NCBI GenBank assembly: GCA_947497475.1
Contig: CANMGS010000001.1
Location: 1-64,000 of the forward strand
Length of the DNA: 64,000 nucleotides
Reading direction: 5' to 3'
Source: an uncultured Amylibacter sp.
GTDB lineage: Bacteria > Pseudomonadota > Alphaproteobacteria > Rhodobacterales > Rhodobacteraceae
The notes below the pieces were generated by a model, which was not told where the DNA came from, made no database searches, and saw only the letters and a list, made by a program, of their open reading frames with translations. Positions 9,256 through 17,322 of the stretch are shown piece by piece; position 1 is the stretch's first letter, and each line of letters starts with the position of its first letter. The position numbers and the translations under genes are program-made.

Positions 9256-9369
9256 TTCAGCCCTCTGTTTGCATAAGAAGATTCAGAATCGAATATCTGA
9301 CACAAAGATACACTGTTTAAACAATCATGTAAGAGACATCCTGTTGATAACACCAACCAAGCTGCAATC

Positions 9370-11148
9370 TTACAAAGGCCAAAAAACCAGTATTGCAGGA
9401 ACACTTACGATTAGAACCAAAATTTCTAACGGCAATCCCATACGCCAATAATCCCAAAACCCATAGCCGCCTGGGCCAAGTACAAGAGTATTATTTTTAT
9501 GGCCAATCGGCGTTAAAAATGCACAACTAGCAGCCACAGCAACAGCCATCAGAAATGGATCAGCAGAGGCATTCAGACTATCAGCCATTGAAATGGCAAC
9601 AGGTGCAGCAACAATGGTTGTTGCAGTGTTGTTTAAAACATCACTCAAGGTCATCGTAACAGCCATTAGAATTGCTAAAATAGCCCAAGCTGGCAGCCCT
9701 GCGGTCAATCCCAACAATGCATTTGCAATCAATTGAGTTCCTCCAGCTTCATCAAGGGCCGCCCCTAAGGGGATCATGGAACCAAGCAGAACAACAACAG
9801 GCCATTCAATATGATCATAAATATCAGCAAGCGGGAGTATTTTTAAAAGGACATATGCAACCACAACGACGCCAAGCGCGATTGGCAGGTAAAGCCAGCC
9901 AAAACTCGCGGCCAACACTGCCGCTGTAAAGACACCAATCGCAACCCATGTTTTGCTATCTTGAGTTACAGCAAGCCCGCGATCTTCTAGGGGTAAACAC
10001 CCCAACCAATCGACAATATCGTCTCGTGCATCATTTGGAACCAGTAATAACAAGATATCACCAGCTTCGATTTGTGTGCTGCGCACCCGTTGTTTTATCC
10101 GCTTACCTTGGCGCGATATTCCCAGCAAAACCGCGCGTTTACGCCAACGCAACCCTATTGAAATTGCAGAGCGACCTGTAATACGACCACCGTCTGGCAC
10201 GACCACTTCAACCAGCTCTAGGCCTTCACCAGCAGCACCTTGTTCTTTTCCAGTTGCATCCGTGAATTCCAGCTTCATAGCAATCCGAAATTCATCCAAA
10301 CTTTCAGGCGAAGCCTCTAGAACCAATGCATCCCCTGCTGCAATAACCGCATTACGTGCCGTACCGTGGTGACGCTTTCCATTGCGAGACAAACCAATGA
10401 TTGCAACGTCAGCTTTTTCAGCTTCTTCATAAAGCGTATGAAGCTTTGCCCCAATCAATTCAGACCCTTTAGGTATCAAAAGCTCGGCAACATAGTCAGA
10501 TAATTCCAGCAATCGTGCGGCTGCACCCTGCTCTTGGCTTCCCGATGGAATTAACCGCCACCCAACTAGCGCAATGAAAACCAATCCAACCAACGCAGTG
10601 ACACCACCCACTGGTGCAAAATCAAACATCTGAAACGGAACACCTGTGGCTTCTCCGCGGATTGCAGCAATGATGATATTGGGTGGCGTACCGATCAAAG
10701 TAACCATACCGCCCAAAATAGTTGCGAACGATAAGGGCATCAATGTCGCCCCAGGATTACGGCCCGCTTTGCGTGCGGTTTGCATATCGACAGGCATCAA
10801 AAGCGCCAAGGCCGCAACATTATTCATAAATGCACTTAGAACGGCACCTACTCCGCCCATAATCGTGATATGCGCTCCAACAGATCGCCCAGCATCAATC
10901 ATTGTACGTGTTATCAAGAAAACGGCACCTGAACGCACCAATCCAGCGGAAACCACTAAAACCAATGCAACAACGATAGTTGCTGGATGCCCAAAACCAG
11001 AAAAAGCAGCGTCACTTTTTACTACACCAGTAATCACACCACTCAAAAGAGCTACGAAAGCAACAAGATCATAGCGCCACTTACCCGACAGTAAGACGAT
11101 GAAAAACCCTGCAAAAATCGCAAACAATATTCCTTGATCAGTCGTCAT
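9370..11148 (-). CDS. SLC13-family permease with central RCK_C (TrkA-C) domains
   Basis: About 592-aa integral membrane transporter of the DASS/SLC13 group. Hydrophobic bundles at both ends carry family loops: NNVAALALLMPV and IGTPPNIIIA in the first half, VLNNTATTIVAAPVAIS and TPIGHKNNTLVLGPGGY in the second. Between them, about residues 210-385, lie two cytosolic RCK_C-like domains, as in sulfate and dicarboxylate transporters of this subfamily. The substrate cannot be read. The start at 11148 is preferred because GGGA lies six bases upstream; two ATGs 12-15 bases further up are alternatives. A clear paralogue lies at 48703-50481. The gene stands alone between pxpA and tRNA-Tyr. Confidence 0.85.
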   Translation of the reverse strand: MTTDQGILFAIFAGFFIVLLSGKWRYDLVAFVALLSGVITGVVKSDAAFSGFGHPATIVVALVLVVSAGLVRSGAVFLITRTMIDAGRSVGAHITIMGGVGAVLSAFMNNVAALALLMPVDMQTARKAGRNPGATLMPLSFATILGGMVTLIGTPPNIIIAAIRGEATGVPFQMFDFAPVGGVTALVGLVFIALVGWRLIPSGSQEQGAAARLLELSDYVAELLIPKGSELIGAKLHTLYEEAEKADVAIIGLSRNGKRHHGTARNAVIAAGDALVLEASPESLDEFRIAMKLEFTDATGKEQGAAGEGLELVEVVVPDGGRITGRSAISIGLRWRKRAVLLGISRQGKRIKQRVRSTQIEAGDILLLLVPNDARDDIVDWLGCLPLEDRGLAVTQDSKTWVAIGVFTAAVLAASFGWLYLPIALGVVVVAYVLLKILPLADIYDHIEWPVVVLLGSMIPLGAALDEAGGTQLIANALLGLTAGLPAWAILAILMAVTMTLSDVLNNTATTIVAAPVAISMADSLNASADPFLMAVAVAASCAFLTPIGHKNNTLVLGPGGYGFWDYWRMGLPLEILVLIVSVPAILVFWPL

Positions 11149-11343
11149 AGGCGGTCCCATCATTTTTCATAAGAAGTAAAGTCCATGAACGACCAATTGC
11201 AAGCATTTAGCCATTTCTTTGAATAGTTTTATACATTTATGTTAACCTGCATACTGCTACACAGCATGTCAAAGGTTTGTTCTCGCCCGTAATGATGCAA
11301 AAAACATCTTAAGGAACATGATTTCATATAATACTTGGACAAG

Positions 11344-11427
11344 TGGTGGGCGACCCTGGAATCGAACCAGGCATGAGTCTCCTCGGCGGAGTTACAGTCC
11401 GCTGCCGCACCTTGCAGCACGTCGCCC
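11344..11427 (-). tRNA. tRNA-Tyr (GTA)
   Basis: 84-base class II tRNA with the CCA end encoded. Acceptor arms GGGCGAC and GTCGCCC pair perfectly. The anticodon arm is GCGGA-CTGTAAC-TCCGC, which puts GTA in the anticodon. A long variable arm follows, then the T arm CCTGG-TTCGATT-CCAGG and discriminator A. It is read away from the rRNA methyltransferase gene, whose start is about 125 bases off on the other strand. Confidence 0.93.
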
Positions 11428-11553
11428 ATTATGTCGTGTAAACGTCATAAGTTGCGCCTGATTAGTCGGCAGAAACGGAACCGTCAACAGGAAAAAGCTT
11501 GTTGTAGTCAGATGATCGTGTCAAATGTGCGCCCAACACAGAAAGAATGGCAA

Positions 11554-12351
11554 ATGGCACCTCGTAAAGACAAAAAACCGACATGGGTCGTGGAAAAAGA
11601 ACGGGCACGCAGATCAGGTGGGCCTGAGACCGTTTGGCTGTTTGGCCTACATGCGGTGCGCGATGCATTGATGAACCCTGCACGCGAACGGTTGCGATTG
11701 GTTGTGACGAAAAATGCCTCTGATAAATTGGCAGAAGCGATTGCCAAATCAGGTATGGAACCTGAAATTCAAGACCCACGTAAGTTTAATGTGCCAATTG
11801 ATGCGCAATCTGTGCATCAAGGGGCCGCTTTGGAAGTAAAACCTTTGGACTGGGGCAATCTTTCGGAACAATGCGCACCGCGCGGTGAACGCTCTGTTGT
11901 GTTGGTATTGGACCGTGTGACTGACCCACATAATGTTGGAGCAATCCTGCGTTCCGCTGAAGTGTTTGGCGCACGGGCTGTTGTGGCCACTTTGCGCAAC
12001 TCTGCCCCTGAAACAGGGGCGTTGGCAAAAACGGCGAGTGGAGCATTAGAGCGCCAACCTTATTTACGAGTGCAAAACCTTGTGAAAGCGATGAAAACAT
12101 TATCAGACATGGGATACCGTTTGATTGCACTGGATGGTACGGCTGAAATCGATTTGCAAAATACGCTGGATGTAGAGCCAAACGCCCCCACCGCCCTTGT
12201 TTTAGGTGCTGAAGGGCCGGGATTGCGCGAATCCACCAAAGAAACCTGTGATGTTATTGCAAAAATCCCATTCCAACGTGAGTTTGGGTCGTTAAATGTT
12301 TCAAATGCAGCCGCTGTTTCACTGTATGCACTGTCACAAACCAAAGGGTAG
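11554..12351 (+). CDS. rlmB: 23S rRNA (guanosine-2'-O) methyltransferase, RlmB/TrmH family
   Basis: SPOUT-class RNA 2'-O-ribose methyltransferase, about 265 aa. An N-terminal substrate-binding region (VWLFGLHAVRDAL) is followed by the catalytic domain with LVLDRVTDPHNVGAILRSAE (motif 1), ALVLGAEGPGLRE (motif 2) and IPFQREFGSLNVSNAAAVSLY (motif 3), which form the knotted SAM site. It probably methylates the RlmB site in 23S rRNA. The ATG at 11554 is chosen because the longer open frame upstream reads into the region next to tRNA-Tyr and has no family similarity. The next gene begins two bases after its stop. Confidence 0.9.
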   Translation: MAPRKDKKPTWVVEKERARRSGGPETVWLFGLHAVRDALMNPARERLRLVVTKNASDKLAEAIAKSGMEPEIQDPRKFNVPIDAQSVHQGAALEVKPLDWGNLSEQCAPRGERSVVLVLDRVTDPHNVGAILRSAEVFGARAVVATLRNSAPETGALAKTASGALERQPYLRVQNLVKAMKTLSDMGYRLIALDGTAEIDLQNTLDVEPNAPTALVLGAEGPGLRESTKETCDVIAKIPFQREFGSLNVSNAAAVSLYALSQTKG

Positions 12352-12353
12352 TC

Positions 12354-12647
12354 ATGCCTGATCTGACCAAGATTGCGACCTGTAGCTATTGCCAAACCCG
12401 CAGTGTGCTCACTTTGCGCAATATTGGTCATAAAGAGCTGTCTTGTTCCAGTTGCGGTGCCCCACTTCATGAAATGAAGTTTATAAAACAAGCACCTAAG
12501 GTGGTTAAACCGAAGCCAGTTACCTTTTCCCCTCTCCCATTGAACAACCGTCCTGTGAAGAAAAAGAAGCGTTATAAAAAGCGTTCTGATTTCTGGGAAG
12601 ACGTGATTGAAGAGGCTTGGGACTTTATCGAAGATATCTTCGATTAG
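12354..12647 (+). CDS. Small zinc-ribbon protein
   Basis: 97-aa protein with an N-terminal four-cysteine ribbon: CSYC near residue 10 and CSSC near residue 32 would bind zinc. A Pro/Lys-rich middle (PVKKKKRYKKR) and an acidic, aromatic tail (WEDVIEEAWDFIEDIFD) follow. It starts two bases after the rRNA methyltransferase stop, so co-transcription is likely. The ribbon plus basic stretch suggests nucleic acid or ribosome binding, but no family name is recognised. Confidence 0.7.
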   Translation: MPDLTKIATCSYCQTRSVLTLRNIGHKELSCSSCGAPLHEMKFIKQAPKVVKPKPVTFSPLPLNNRPVKKKKRYKKRSDFWEDVIEEAWDFIEDIFD

Positions 12648-12727
12648 CTAACATTTCCTCACGTTCGCGTGTCAGGGGTATTCTTTCGAATACACATGGA
12701 TATCTTGGGCTCAAAGGAGATAAACCC

Positions 12728-13180
12728 ATGATTTACACAAGACGCGCCACACTTGCCATGCTCGCAGCAACTGCAGCCATGACAACCCCAGCTTTCGCAG
12801 CAAAACCACCTGTTTTCAGTAAGAATGGCGTTGCCATCAACGGCTATGACCCAGTTGCTTACTTTACACAAAGCAAGCCTGTAAAAGGTAAGAAAGCTTA
12901 TAGTGCTAGCTACAAAGGCGCTACATTCCTATTCGCATCAGCCGAAAACAAGGCGAAATTTGAAAGCAATACAGCGAAATATGCACCACAATACGGTGGA
13001 TATTGCGCATATGCTGTTTCAAAAGGTGCAACAGCAAAAACAGACCCAGATGCATGGACGGTTTATAACGGTAAACTTTATCTAAACTTTAACCGTGATG
13101 TTCGCAGCATTTGGAAAGGCGACATTCCAGGTAATGTTAAGCGTGCAAATGCAAATTGGCCTAAGGTTCTTAACAAATAA
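12728..13180 (+). CDS. Exported YHS-domain protein
   Basis: 150-aa protein with a cleavable signal peptide ending near TTPAFA. A YHS domain follows: NGVAINGYDPVAYFTQ, ATFLFASAENKAKFE and YGGYCAYAVSKG. YHS domains of this type occur in periplasmic proteins thought to bind metal, and the Tyr, His/Asn and Cys positions are visible here. The start at 12728 is set by AAGGAG seven bases upstream and by the signal peptide. The frame is open further back but that part overlaps the zinc-ribbon gene. A terminator follows about 100 bases downstream. Exact role unknown. Confidence 0.85.
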   Translation: MIYTRRATLAMLAATAAMTTPAFAAKPPVFSKNGVAINGYDPVAYFTQSKPVKGKKAYSASYKGATFLFASAENKAKFESNTAKYAPQYGGYCAYAVSKGATAKTDPDAWTVYNGKLYLNFNRDVRSIWKGDIPGNVKRANANWPKVLNK

Positions 13181-13283
13181 TCAACCTTATGTGCCCATCT
13201 TGAAATTAACATTTTAAGACCTACATAAATATTAGAAGCAAAGGCGGAACTCTTGCTTCTCTTCACTGTCCCTCGTTCCACAC

Positions 13284-13316
13284 TGCGCCTGAAGGTAACT
13301 TTGGGCGCATTTTTTA
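13284..13316 (+). terminator. Terminator hairpin after the YHS gene
   Basis: Arms TGCGCC (13284-13289) and GGCGCA (13304-13309) close a loop containing a smaller AAG/CTT pairing and are followed by six T. A second hairpin with 8-base arms (AGAAGCAA 13234-13241, TTGCTTCT 13253-13260) lies just upstream. The pair could also be the 3' end of a short untranslated RNA. Confidence 0.75.
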
Positions 13317-13350
13317 TAGACCTTTAATCCAAGCCAGATATACATAACCT

Positions 13351-13809
13351 ATGACATTACAAACCACAGACGCTGAGCTGGTCCAAATCTTTCAAGAAAC
13401 GAAAACGATTGCACTTATTGGTGCATCTTTAAAACCCCAACGTGCGTCTCATTATGTTGGTCAATTTTTGGCTGATCTTGGATATCGCGTTATTCCTATT
13501 AACCCAGGTCATGCGGGCGAAGCTCTTTTTGGTGAAACAATAGTCGCAAGTTTAAAAGATATTGATGATCCAAGCAGCGTTGACATGATCGATATATTCA
13601 GACGCAGCGACTTAATCCCAGAGATCGTAGATGAGGCTATGGATGTGCTTCCAAATCTTAAAACCGTGTGGATGCAATTGGGCTTAGAGAATGCATCAGC
13701 TGCACAAAAAGCATCGGGTGCGGGTATCATGGTTGTTCAGGATAAATGCCCGAAAATCGAGTATCCACGTTTAGATTCTGCTGGATTAATTAAGGATTTA
13801 GCGTCTTAA
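13351..13809 (+). CDS. CoA-binding domain protein (YccU-like)
   Basis: 152-aa single-domain Rossmann protein of the CoA_binding_2/YccU family. The N-terminal nucleotide-binding strand and loop is KTIALIGASLKPQRASHYVG. YRVIPINPGHAGEALFGE, VDMIDIFRRSD and VWMQLGLEN follow, then the C-terminal VVQDKCPKIEYPRL with a conserved Cys and Lys. Such proteins bind CoA-like ligands, possibly in acyl-CoA or redox control, but no enzyme activity is established. It stands alone between the terminator and the 274-aa membrane protein, with no evidence of an operon. Confidence 0.88.
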   Translation: MTLQTTDAELVQIFQETKTIALIGASLKPQRASHYVGQFLADLGYRVIPINPGHAGEALFGETIVASLKDIDDPSSVDMIDIFRRSDLIPEIVDEAMDVLPNLKTVWMQLGLENASAAQKASGAGIMVVQDKCPKIEYPRLDSAGLIKDLAS

Positions 13810-13911
13810 TCAATCTAAGGTTACAAAAACGACCTGTGTTTCTAATAAATCTAGCGAGTACCTCTTAAATATTATACAAACCGAACAGAACAAGAGTGAT
13901 CTGACAGCTAT

Positions 13912-14736
13912 ATGACCCAAGACCCCGTATCATTCGCATTAGATTTATCCAGTGACGGGATATTTTTATGGCATAGGAAACCTTCTCAAAAATGGGAGTT
14001 TTTGGGCAGCGTGCCGCTGACATCTGGCAACTTACGCCAACAGCTTGAGACATTGAAACAGACAGCGGAAACAATTGCAGCAGGACCGCGTCAAGCAATC
14101 GTGCGCATCCCAACCGCCGAAGTAAAAATAATCTCAATACCAGATGACCCGAATGCTGAGATCAGTGTTGAACGCCGTATCATTCAATCCCTAGAAGCCG
14201 CTGCACAAAGACCGATCAAAGAGATCTTATTTGATATTGAGCGCGGCCCCGATGGCAGCGGTGTAACAGCCGCATGGACGTTAGTAGATGTTGTCAAACA
14301 AGCTGAAACATTTGTACATTTGATTGGCTTTACGCCGACACAATATACCACAGATGTGGATGGCTCGGCCTTTCCAAGGCGCCCCAATTTCCAACTGCAA
14401 TCTAAACCGACAGAGAAAACCCCACCTGAGACCAACGAGACCACTGCAGCTATGGGTGAATTCGAGGATACAGCCAGCCACGATCAAGATCAGGCTGAAG
14501 ATGTCACGGCAAACGATCCCATAGTAGATGAACAAACACCTAAATCCGAGTTTGGGTTTATGTGGTTTGTTGCATTATTCTTAATTCTGGGAACAATCGT
14601 AGCTGGAATTTACCTCTGGCCCAAAATACACCGCGCCGCAGAACAGCAAAGTAACGCCATTTATGACCAGCCAAATTTTGCTAGCAGTTCTAAGTCCCTT
14701 ATTTTCCCTTTTGAAAAAGGTAAAATGATCCTATAA
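13912..14736 (+). CDS. GspL/PilM-like N-terminal domain membrane protein, short paralogue
   Basis: 274-aa protein. Residues 1-160 form a domain shared with the next gene: DLSSDGIFLWHR, WEFLGSVPL, VRIPTAEVKI, ILFDIERG and FPRRPNF line up with DLSNEGVALWHR, WVLLGKVAL, VRIPRSEVFA, LFFDLDHK and FPRDARF. The order of these motifs resembles the cytoplasmic domain of GspL and PilM assembly proteins. This is pattern recognition, not a search. An acidic linker leads to one membrane span near 215-237 (WFVALFLILGTIVAG) and a short 35-residue tail. It looks like a truncated or specialised copy of the 843-aa protein 54 bases downstream. Shine-Dalgarno is weak. Confidence 0.65.
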   Translation: MTQDPVSFALDLSSDGIFLWHRKPSQKWEFLGSVPLTSGNLRQQLETLKQTAETIAAGPRQAIVRIPTAEVKIISIPDDPNAEISVERRIIQSLEAAAQRPIKEILFDIERGPDGSGVTAAWTLVDVVKQAETFVHLIGFTPTQYTTDVDGSAFPRRPNFQLQSKPTEKTPPETNETTAAMGEFEDTASHDQDQAEDVTANDPIVDEQTPKSEFGFMWFVALFLILGTIVAGIYLWPKIHRAAEQQSNAIYDQPNFASSSKSLIFPFEKGKMIL

Positions 14737-14790
14737 CTGACCTACAAACTGGCCCCTAAGACCAGATAGATTAAGGTAGCACTTCGCTCG

Positions 14791-17322
14791 ATGAGTACAT
14801 CAAAGACAAAATACGCAATAGACCTTTCAAATGAAGGGGTCGCACTTTGGCATCGAGATGAGAAACAAGCATGGGTTTTATTAGGCAAAGTTGCATTAGA
14901 TGCTCCTAACTTTTCCGATGATATGGAAAAGCTTAAAAATGGTCATGATGATGGTGGAACAGGTACGCTACTTGCAAAGGTTCGTATTCCACGTTCAGAA
15001 GTCTTTGCCTCTGAGATCAAATTAGATGTTAGTGCCGCAGGCGACGTTCAGTCAAAAGTTGCTGATTTTCTTACAGAAAAAACACCTTATAAAGCTGACG
15101 ATCTATTTTTTGACCTTGATCACAAAGGTAGCTCTGGAAAGTCTTATATTGCTGCCGTCACAAAAGAAACGATAAACGAAGCAAAAAGTTTCATCACGGG
15201 TTACGGTTTTGAAGCTGCGTATTACACAACAAAATTCGACAAAGCCGATTTTCCGCGGGACGCCCGTTTTTACGATGGCAAGCCACCCACTCCAATAGCT
15301 GTAGAGCCTATCGCTCCTGCACCAGAAAAAGTTAAAGCTGAAGCACCTCAGGATAAGCCTAAGCTTGATGACATCCCGACACCGCCACCACCAAAACCGA
15401 TTGCTGAAAAAAGCAAAGTTGTGGATGAGAAAAAAACAACGGATGAAAAGCCATCCGAAATTCAAGAAGAAACAACTCTAGTAGAAGACACATCCGAAGC
15501 TTTGGTTGAAAAAACAGACTTCAGTTCTTTTGAAACTGTGCGCAGCAAAACATTGGTCGCCCCAAACAAAAACGGCAGCAAAAAAGAACCATCTGTTTCC
15601 AAACATGCACCACCACCGCCACCACGCAGACTGTCCATAAGCGTTCCGAACCTAGAAGCCTCTAGCAAGCCTGGGGCAAAAAAGGAATTAACCGCAGGTG
15701 TCCCAAGGAAAACGCATGTGGCACCTCCCAAAAAGAGTGTGAAAGACGTTTTAAAACCGCGCCACTATCTGATTTTGATTGCTCTGCTTTTGATCGCATT
15801 AGGCTATTGGTTTGTAACAACACTGTTTGATGGCAAAGAAGAAATTGCACGGCTAAATGAACTGCCAGCCCCAGAGGTTGTGGTTTCAGAGCCTGAGGAG
15901 AATGTTCAGTCAGATCCTGAAAACACACTTGTTGATGTTGCACCAACACTGCAAGCAGATGTTGCAGAGATTACAAATGAAACACCTGAACCATCCGCGA
16001 TCGAAGATCTTGTCCCAGAAGAGCAGCCAGATCAGGTTGTGGTTGAGGCGGAGCAAACCCCAGAAGAAAATGATGTTGATGTTGCATCCCCAGAACCATC
16101 TGAAGCGGATGCACCCGAAACGATTAATACAGTTGAAGAAGACACAACACCTGCGATTGAAGCACCTATAGAAGTTGCAGATGTTCCATCCGAACTGGAA
16201 AACGAGCAAGCGCTACCAAATGACGTTGCTTCTGTTACAGAGCCTATTGAAGATGCAGTTACAACAGCACCAGAGCAAACATCTGATGTTGCAGAGCCAG
16301 AAACGCAAACAGCAGAAATAACAGAACCAGAAGTAACGCCCACAGAAGAACCCGCTACTGAACAATTAGCAGACCTTATCCCGACAAAAGACGGCACTTT
16401 GGGTGCAGAAGGCATAACGCTTTTCGCAGGTGTGCCAGATATTACCCCCCCTCTTCGAGAACAATTGAAAATCTCGCCAGATCCATTGAAGGACATTTTA
16501 CCTAAAATGCGCAGTGCGGATTTTGCCGAAATTCATAAAGCCGAAATTGATGCTGTAAAAGCAGAAGCCGCAGAAGAAATTGTAGAGGTAGAGGCTACCG
16601 AAGCAATTACAGAGCTAGAGGTCGCTGAAACAGTAGAAACTGAAACAGCTCCTACAGATACGGAGACAACACCTGCTGGGCCAGATTTATTGGCTCTGGC
16701 TGATCCAGCCTTAAAATCCATTCAGCCCAGACAGCGCCCTTCTGCAATTATAGCCACGCGTGTGAAAGAAATTGCAGCGGCAGCATTGCCACCAGCGGAT
16801 CCTGAATTGGCGAACCTTAAACCACGCCAACGTCCGCGCAATTTAGCGATCTTAAAACCAGCTGTTCAGCCTCAACAAGTGGACCCAAGCGAAATCCAAG
16901 TCGCAATCCAAGAAGCGGTTCGGGATATTGCGCGCCCTCGTGCGCGCCCAGCAAGATTATCACGTACAATTGCTAATCAAAAAGCGGCAGAAAAAGCATC
17001 TGAACGTAAAGAAGCCGTTCAAACAGCGGCATTAACACCCCGCACTGCACGCGGTACATCAAAAGCCAGCTCACCAACCGCTAACAGTGTGCAGCGACAA
17101 GCCACAGAACGCGGCGGTATCAACAAACGCCGCATTTCTTTGATTGGTGTTTACGGCAAATCATCCAACCGCCGCGCATTGGTGCGCATGCCCAGTGGCC
17201 GTTATGTAAAGGTGCAGCCAGGGCAAAGCTTTAACGGATGGAAAGTCGCGGCCATTGGCGAAAGTTCCGTACGCATTACAAAAGGTAGCCGCAATCAAGT
17301 TTTGCGTATGCCAAAGAATTAA
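14791..17322 (+). CDS. Large bitopic protein: GspL/PilM-like head, acidic linker, GspC/PilP-like tail
   Basis: 843 aa. Order: residues 1-160, the GspL/PilM-like domain shared with the previous gene; 165-320, a Pro/Lys-rich cytoplasmic linker; 325-346, one membrane span (YLILIALLLIALGYW); 350-560, a very acidic Thr/Glu/Pro-rich periplasmic linker with many EPE- and ETE-like units; 560-780, a basic region with repeated PRxRP motifs (PRQRP twice, PRARP once); and about 780-843, a C-terminal beta domain (LIGVYGKSSNRRALVRM, GRYVKVQPGQSFNGWKV) resembling the GspC/PilP homology region. In type II secretion and type IV pili, L/M-type and C/P-type parts are separate proteins of one inner-membrane platform. 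Here they appear fused. No other secretion or pilus gene is nearby, so function is unknown. Confidence 0.7.
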   Translation: MSTSKTKYAIDLSNEGVALWHRDEKQAWVLLGKVALDAPNFSDDMEKLKNGHDDGGTGTLLAKVRIPRSEVFASEIKLDVSAAGDVQSKVADFLTEKTPYKADDLFFDLDHKGSSGKSYIAAVTKETINEAKSFITGYGFEAAYYTTKFDKADFPRDARFYDGKPPTPIAVEPIAPAPEKVKAEAPQDKPKLDDIPTPPPPKPIAEKSKVVDEKKTTDEKPSEIQEETTLVEDTSEALVEKTDFSSFETVRSKTLVAPNKNGSKKEPSVSKHAPPPPPRRLSISVPNLEASSKPGAKKELTAGVPRKTHVAPPKKSVKDVLKPRHYLILIALLLIALGYWFVTTLFDGKEEIARLNELPAPEVVVSEPEENVQSDPENTLVDVAPTLQADVAEITNETPEPSAIEDLVPEEQPDQVVVEAEQTPEENDVDVASPEPSEADAPETINTVEEDTTPAIEAPIEVADVPSELENEQALPNDVASVTEPIEDAVTTAPEQTSDVAEPETQTAEITEPEVTPTEEPATEQLADLIPTKDGTLGAEGITLFAGVPDITPPLREQLKISPDPLKDILPKMRSADFAEIHKAEIDAVKAEAAEEIVEVEATEAITELEVAETVETETAPTDTETTPAGPDLLALADPALKSIQPRQRPSAIIATRVKEIAAAALPPADPELANLKPRQRPRNLAILKPAVQPQQVDPSEIQVAIQEAVRDIARPRARPARLSRTIANQKAAEKASERKEAVQTAALTPRTARGTSKASSPTANSVQRQATERGGINKRRISLIGVYGKSSNRRALVRMPSGRYVKVQPGQSFNGWKVAAIGESSVRITKGSRNQVLRMPKN

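Noticed and set aside
12708-12727. TTGGGCTCAAAG before the YHS gene, similar to the core of the dispersed repeats
   Set aside because: It lacks the AATGTC/GACATT arms and half of it is the ribosome site of the YHS gene, so the likeness is probably chance.
15300-16720. Regular triplet-like pattern in the acidic linker of the 843-aa protein as a possible CRISPR or minisatellite
   Set aside because: The repetition is at the level of Glu/Pro/Thr/Val codons with irregular spacing. There are no constant repeats or spacers at the DNA level.
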